Shown here one piece after another: positions 5,712-8,651 of a stretch of DNA of 8,651 nucleotides (position 1 is its first letter; each line of letters starts with the position of its first letter). Both the position numbers and the translations under genes were made by a program. The notes below the pieces were generated by a model. The model saw nothing but the letters and a program-made list of their open reading frames with translations, was not told where the DNA came from and did not search any database. Origin of the DNA: an uncultured Opitutia bacterium (GTDB lineage Bacteria > Verrucomicrobiota > Verrucomicrobiia > Opitutales > UBA953); NCBI GenBank assembly GCA_903910245.1, contig CAIVYX010000042.1:1-8651 (forward strand), given 5' to 3'.

Positions 5712-6579
5712 CGCCAAGTTTCTTGAACGGGAGCTGGCCGTGCTTCCAGCGGTCGTGCGCCCAGAGCCAGTTCGCGCAGGCGTCATCGCCGGAGCGTAGC
5801 TTCCGCTCGAGCCAGGCGTTTGATTCGATCGTCAGGCCGATGGAATCCGTCGCATGCAGGGCCTCCATGCTTAAGCGACAACGCCAAAAGTCGGTACGTT
5901 CCGCCCAGAAGATGCGGCTCGGGCACTTAAAGCGCTGCGCGATGATGCCGGGAAGTTCGGTGACCGCGCAAGGCGAGCCCAGGAACTGCCAGATGGAACC
6001 GCTCTGGGTCGTCTGGTCGAAGAGGATCACGGTGGCATGCCCCTCGCGGACGGCCTTCATCGCGCACGCAAAGCCTTCGCGGCGCGAGGCTAGTTTCATG
6101 CCGAAGCGCTCGCGGGCTTCCTTGACCCAAGTTTCGGCTGCAGGCTGGTCGAGTGGGCGGTAGACGGCGACCCATTCGCGCTTCGCCAGTTCGGGGCTCA
6201 GGAGGGGGGCAGCGGTCATCATCTCCATCAGGGCCAAGTGGGGCACGAAGAATACCGCGCCAGTGCCCTTGGGTGGCAGGCCGTGTTCAGCGCTTAGCAC
6301 GCTTTCGTCCACGATGGTACGGTCGCGAATTTCGGCCTCCGACATCAAGGGCGAGGCAATCGAGAAGAGGCCCATCTCCACCGTGCGGCGGCAGGAGGTG
6401 CGGCCGATGCGGCGGATCCAATCGGCATCCTTATCGGGGAAAGCTTTCGCGAGGTTACGGCGGATCACCTTGCCGCGGAGGAGCCAGAGGACCTGTCCGA
6501 GTAGCGCGGCGTTGAGCCGGGCGAACGCTTCGGGCAGGCGGGCCAGCAGCCAGGCGTAGGTAACGATTAGCGGCCGCAT
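5707..6579 (-). CDS. LpxL/HtrB-family lysophospholipid acyltransferase (lipid A acyltransferase-like)
   Basis: The 290-residue protein resembles the family that transfers a late acyl chain from acyl-ACP to lipid A, or to a related lipid, at the inner membrane. The catalytic HX4E motif is present as HLALME (His114, Glu119). Supporting family segments are the N-terminal hydrophobic stretch (5-34), RRNLAKAFPD (40-49), VYRPLDQPAAETWVKEARER (139-158), RFG, ILFDQTTQSGSIWQFLGSPC (185-204) and the C-terminal WAHDRWKHG (273-281). Length is slightly short of the usual 300 or so residues. It cannot be decided from the sequence whether the acceptor is lipid A or another lipid, or which acyl chain is used, so no gene symbol is given. 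The gene is third in the aroC operon, 11 bases after its upstream neighbour, and has no visible Shine-Dalgarno site. It converges on the plus-strand periplasmic gene with a 3-base gap. Confidence 0.9.
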   Translation of the reverse strand: MRPLIVTYAWLLARLPEAFARLNAALLGQVLWLLRGKVIRRNLAKAFPDKDADWIRRIGRTSCRRTVEMGLFSIASPLMSEAEIRDRTIVDESVLSAEHGLPPKGTGAVFFVPHLALMEMMTAAPLLSPELAKREWVAVYRPLDQPAAETWVKEARERFGMKLASRREGFACAMKAVREGHATVILFDQTTQSGSIWQFLGSPCAVTELPGIIAQRFKCPSRIFWAERTDFWRCRLSMEALHATDSIGLTIESNAWLERKLRSGDDACANWLWAHDRWKHGQLPFKKLGE

Positions 6580-6590
6580 CGGGTAAGCGT

Positions 6591-7322
6591 TCAGCAGCGG
6601 CCTTCCTGCTTGAGCAGGTCGCCAATTTCGGGGACGAGGATGTTGCGGCGCCCCAGTTCATCGCGCGCGAAATACTTGTCCACCTGGCGGACCAGGTCGA
6701 ACGGTTCGTCGGGCAAGTTATCCTCGTCGAACTCCATTTCATCGACGGCGTCGATGTCGTCGAAGATGTGGGACAGGCGCAATGGCTCGCCGTCGATGAC
6801 GGCGGGCGGGTTGGCGATGGCGCCGATTTTTGTGAGGTTGAAGAAGAGGCAGGGATAGAATTCCTTCTCGTACGGCTCGAGGAACTTGGTGACCCACTGA
6901 CCAGGGACTTCCCAGCGGCGGTTGATGATGACCGCGTCGGAGAAGTGTACGCATGTGCGGTACCACTCCTCGATAGCCTTGTGCTTCATCGTCAGAGGGC
7001 AGTCGACGACGGTGATAATGCGCGCGACGCGCCAGACAGCGTCGGGCATCATCGGGCGGATGGTGCGGTGGAGCGCCTCCATCTGATCGATCATGTGCAG
7101 GGAGCCGTTGGACACCAGGATGGCGGCGTCTTCGTCGCCAGGCGCGGGCAGGATGGCTTGTCCGCCCTTAAATTCCCATTGGTCGGGGGCGACGCCGCCT
7201 TCCCGGGCTTCGCGGAGGATGCGGATCTTGCGGCCTTCGGGCCAAGCGTTCGCGGCCAACTCGCGCACCGTGTCGGCCCGGCCAGCGCCCGTGGGTCCGA
7301 GGATGATGATAATGGGGGTCAT
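6591..7322 (-). CDS. P-loop NTPase-like protein with degenerate Walker A, function unknown
   Basis: This 243-residue cytoplasmic protein is not one I can name. Its N-terminus is a hydrophobic strand followed by a P-loop-like turn: IIIILGPTGAGRADTVRELA (4-23). The invariant Lys and Ser/Thr of GxxxxGK[ST] are replaced by Arg15 and Ala16, which should weaken or abolish ordinary nucleotide hydrolysis. Further along, IITVVDCPLT (102-111) and FSDAVIINRRWEV (127-139) resemble the VVD and ADxxLLNKxD segments of G3E GTPases such as CobW, with NRRW in place of NKxD. Residues 187-210 are strongly acidic, and the C-terminus (DELGRRNILVPEIGDLLKQE, 221-240) is helical. The gene shares an ATGA overlap with aroC and precedes an acyltransferase gene by 11 bases, so it is co-translated with aroC. 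Shikimate kinase was considered because of the aroC link, but the VVD and NRR segments fit G3E-like proteins better. The gene is certain; the family is tentative. Confidence 0.8.
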   Translation of the reverse strand: MTPIIIILGPTGAGRADTVRELAANAWPEGRKIRILREAREGGVAPDQWEFKGGQAILPAPGDEDAAILVSNGSLHMIDQMEALHRTIRPMMPDAVWRVARIITVVDCPLTMKHKAIEEWYRTCVHFSDAVIINRRWEVPGQWVTKFLEPYEKEFYPCLFFNLTKIGAIANPPAVIDGEPLRLSHIFDDIDAVDEMEFDEDNLPDEPFDLVRQVDKYFARDELGRRNILVPEIGDLLKQEGRC

Positions 7323-8428
7323 GCCTTACGTCCGCAGCGGCCAAAGGGGGCGTTCTGTCCGCGGTCGCGGATCCAGTGATCCACGGCCACTAAGGCGGCC
7401 ATGGCTTCGACGATGGGCACGGCGCGCGGGAGCACGCAAGGGTCGTGGCGGCCTTTGGCACTGAGCTCGGTGGCCTTGCCGTCGGGTCGGACCGTCTTCT
7501 GCGGCTTGAGCACCGTAGCGGTGGGCTTGAAGGCGATACGGAAGATCACGTCTTCGCCGTTGGTGATGCCGCCCTGCGTGCCGCCAGAGCGGTTGGTCGC
7601 GGTGCGGATGCGGCCGCCCTTGCGGATGAACTCATCGTTGTGCGTGCTGCCGCGCAGCACAGTGCCGGCGAAGCCGCTGCCGATTTCGAACCCCTTGGTC
7701 GCGGGCAGCGAAAGCATGGCCTTGGCGAGGTCGGCCTCGAAGCGGTCGAAGACCGGTGAGCCGAGTCCGGCGGGAAGGTTCTCGATGACGCAGCAGATCA
7801 CACCCCCGACGGAATCGCCGTCGGCGCGCGCTGCGCGGATGAGCGCGTCGATCTTGGCGGCGGTGGCGGGATGCGGGCAACGCGTCGGCGTGGCCTCCAC
7901 CTGCTTCAACGTCGGTGCCTTGGCCGCGGCGGGCATGCGCACGTCGCCGACACTCTCGACCCACGCGATAATGCGGGCGCCGCAGGCGTGCTTGAGCACT
8001 GTCTTGGCGACGGCTCCGGCGGCGACGCGCGCCGCAGTCTCACGAGCGGACGAACGACCACCGCCTTCGACGGCACGGATACCATACTTGGCGTCGTAGG
8101 TGAAGTCAGCGTGCGATGGACGATAGGCAGCCTTCATCTCGGCGTAGGCCTGCGGGCGCTGGTCGACGTTGCGGATGATGATGGCGATGGGTGAGCCAAG
8201 CGTGAGGCCGTCATGCGAGATGCCCGAGAGGATTTCTGGTACGTCCGCTTCCTTGCGCTGCGTAGTCAGGGCGCTCTGGCCGGGGCGGCGACGGTCGAGC
8301 TCGCTGCGCAGGAAGGCGGCGTCGAACGGTACGCGAGGAGGGCAGCCATCGATGATGACGCCGAGGGCGGGCCCGTGGCTTTCGCCGAAGGTGGTGATGC
8401 GGAAACTGTGTCCGTGGATGTTGCCCAT
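7319..8428 (-). CDS. aroC: Chorismate synthase
   Basis: This cytoplasmic enzyme makes chorismate from 5-enolpyruvylshikimate 3-phosphate with reduced FMN as cofactor, the last step of the shikimate pathway. The 369-residue length is typical. All three family signatures are visible: GESHGPALGVIIDGCP (15-30), GRSSARETAARVAAGAVAK (124-142) and RHDPCVLPRAVPIVEAM (327-343). The active-site histidines are His18 and His106 (in RPSHADF). Other conserved segments are RRRPGQS (46-52, FMN/substrate-binding), GDSVGG (204-209) and NRSGGTQGGITNG (279-291). The start MGNIHGHSFRITTFGESHG fits the family, although no Shine-Dalgarno site precedes it. A minus-strand terminator lies just upstream, leaving little room for a promoter. 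The 3' end overlaps the following gene by 4 bases (ATGA). No flavin reductase domain is fused, so an outside source of reduced FMN is needed. Confidence 0.98.
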   Translation of the reverse strand: MGNIHGHSFRITTFGESHGPALGVIIDGCPPRVPFDAAFLRSELDRRRPGQSALTTQRKEADVPEILSGISHDGLTLGSPIAIIIRNVDQRPQAYAEMKAAYRPSHADFTYDAKYGIRAVEGGGRSSARETAARVAAGAVAKTVLKHACGARIIAWVESVGDVRMPAAAKAPTLKQVEATPTRCPHPATAAKIDALIRAARADGDSVGGVICCVIENLPAGLGSPVFDRFEADLAKAMLSLPATKGFEIGSGFAGTVLRGSTHNDEFIRKGGRIRTATNRSGGTQGGITNGEDVIFRIAFKPTATVLKPQKTVRPDGKATELSAKGRHDPCVLPRAVPIVEAMAALVAVDHWIRDRGQNAPFGRCGRKA

Positions 8429-8440
8429 TGGGAAAGTGGT

Positions 8441-8479
8441 TAAAAAAGAACGCCGCCTAGCCAGGTGGCTGGGCGGCGT
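8441..8479 (-). terminator. Strong intrinsic terminator on the minus strand, upstream of aroC
   Basis: A 13-bp stem with one G-T wobble pairs 8450-8462 with 8467-8479 around an AGGT loop. Read on the minus strand it is followed by TCTTTTTTAA (8449-8440), while the plus-strand side has only three Ts. It should end the transcript of the partial gene at 8505-8651. Its T-run ends only about a dozen bases before the aroC start codon. Confidence 0.88.
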
Positions 8480-8504
8480 CCGTTTGGCGGTTCCGCCCCG
8501 GCGT

Positions 8505-8651
8505 TTAGCGCAGGTTCGAAGTGATCTTGGAGACGATCTTCTGGCTCTCTGGGAGGTTGCCGAAGAAACCGTACTTGACCTTCACCTGGGTGAAGACGGC
8601 CTTGGTGACTTCGTCTTCGGCCTTCTCGATGGTGATCTTGATTTCAAGGTC
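8505..8651 (-). CDS. C-terminal part of an unidentified protein (gene continues beyond the window)
   Basis: The last 48 codons and TAA stop (8505-8507) of a minus-strand gene are visible and stay open to the window edge. The translated end runs from DLEIKITIEKAEDE through VTKAVFTQVKVKYGFFGNLP to ESQKIVSKITSNLR. All seven lysines use AAG and nearly all third positions are C or G, the codon style of the other real genes here, which suggests true and perhaps well-expressed coding. A strong terminator begins 26 bases after the stop, as expected for a real gene end. The fragment is charged, Lys/Val/Ile-rich and has no motif I recognise. No function can be given. Confidence 0.7.
   Translation of the reverse strand, partial: DLEIKITIEKAEDEVTKAVFTQVKVKYGFFGNLPESQKIVSKITSNLR

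Noticed and set aside
6768..7379. A 203-codon plus-strand open frame opposite the P-loop-like gene
   Set aside because: The minus-strand gene has ordered structure and an ATGA link with aroC. The plus-strand product is a biased mirror sequence.
8486..8497. Small GGCG-GTTC-CGCC inverted repeat after the partial gene's stop
   Set aside because: A 4-bp stem without a T-run is common by chance in GC-rich DNA. The adjacent 13-bp terminator explains the transcript end.

Overview
The window is dense, GC-rich bacterial chromosome with no stretch over about 110 bases lacking a gene or signal. The organism is Gram-negative: there are several signal peptides and a lipid A-type acyltransferase. The mix of a long PPi-type phosphofructokinase, an exported FecR-domain protein, few clear Shine-Dalgarno sites and a heavy bias to C/G-ending codons suggests Verrucomicrobiota, possibly Opitutae. 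That taxonomic guess is inference at moderate confidence only.

Left part, plus strand (1-2530): a PPi-type phosphofructokinase closes with a strong intrinsic terminator. A single exported FecR-domain protein follows, with its own strong terminator, so both look monocistronic at their 3' ends.

Middle part, plus strand (2588-5703): five co-directional genes with no convincing terminator between them. The first two are the classic tmk-holB pair, overlapping by 26 bases. Next come an ECF-type sigma factor, a small single-pass membrane protein and a secreted helical protein with repeated Pro-Glu-Arg motifs. The last three look like a sigma/anti-sigma/periplasmic-sensor cassette and are the most interesting content here.

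Right part, minus strand (8428 down to 5707): aroC, then a P-loop NTPase-like protein with a degenerate nucleotide-binding loop (ATGA overlap with aroC), then an LpxL/HtrB-family acyltransferase 11 bases further on. The acyltransferase converges on the plus-strand cassette with only three bases between the two stop codons. Upstream of aroC, a strong minus-strand terminator ends a separate gene, of which only the last 48 codons lie inside the window.

Functionally the window mixes central glycolysis (phosphofructokinase), DNA replication and dTTP supply (tmk, holB), aromatic amino acid synthesis (aroC) and cell-envelope functions (FecR protein, sigma cassette, acyltransferase). There are no tRNA or rRNA genes, CRISPR arrays, insertion sequences or phage genes.
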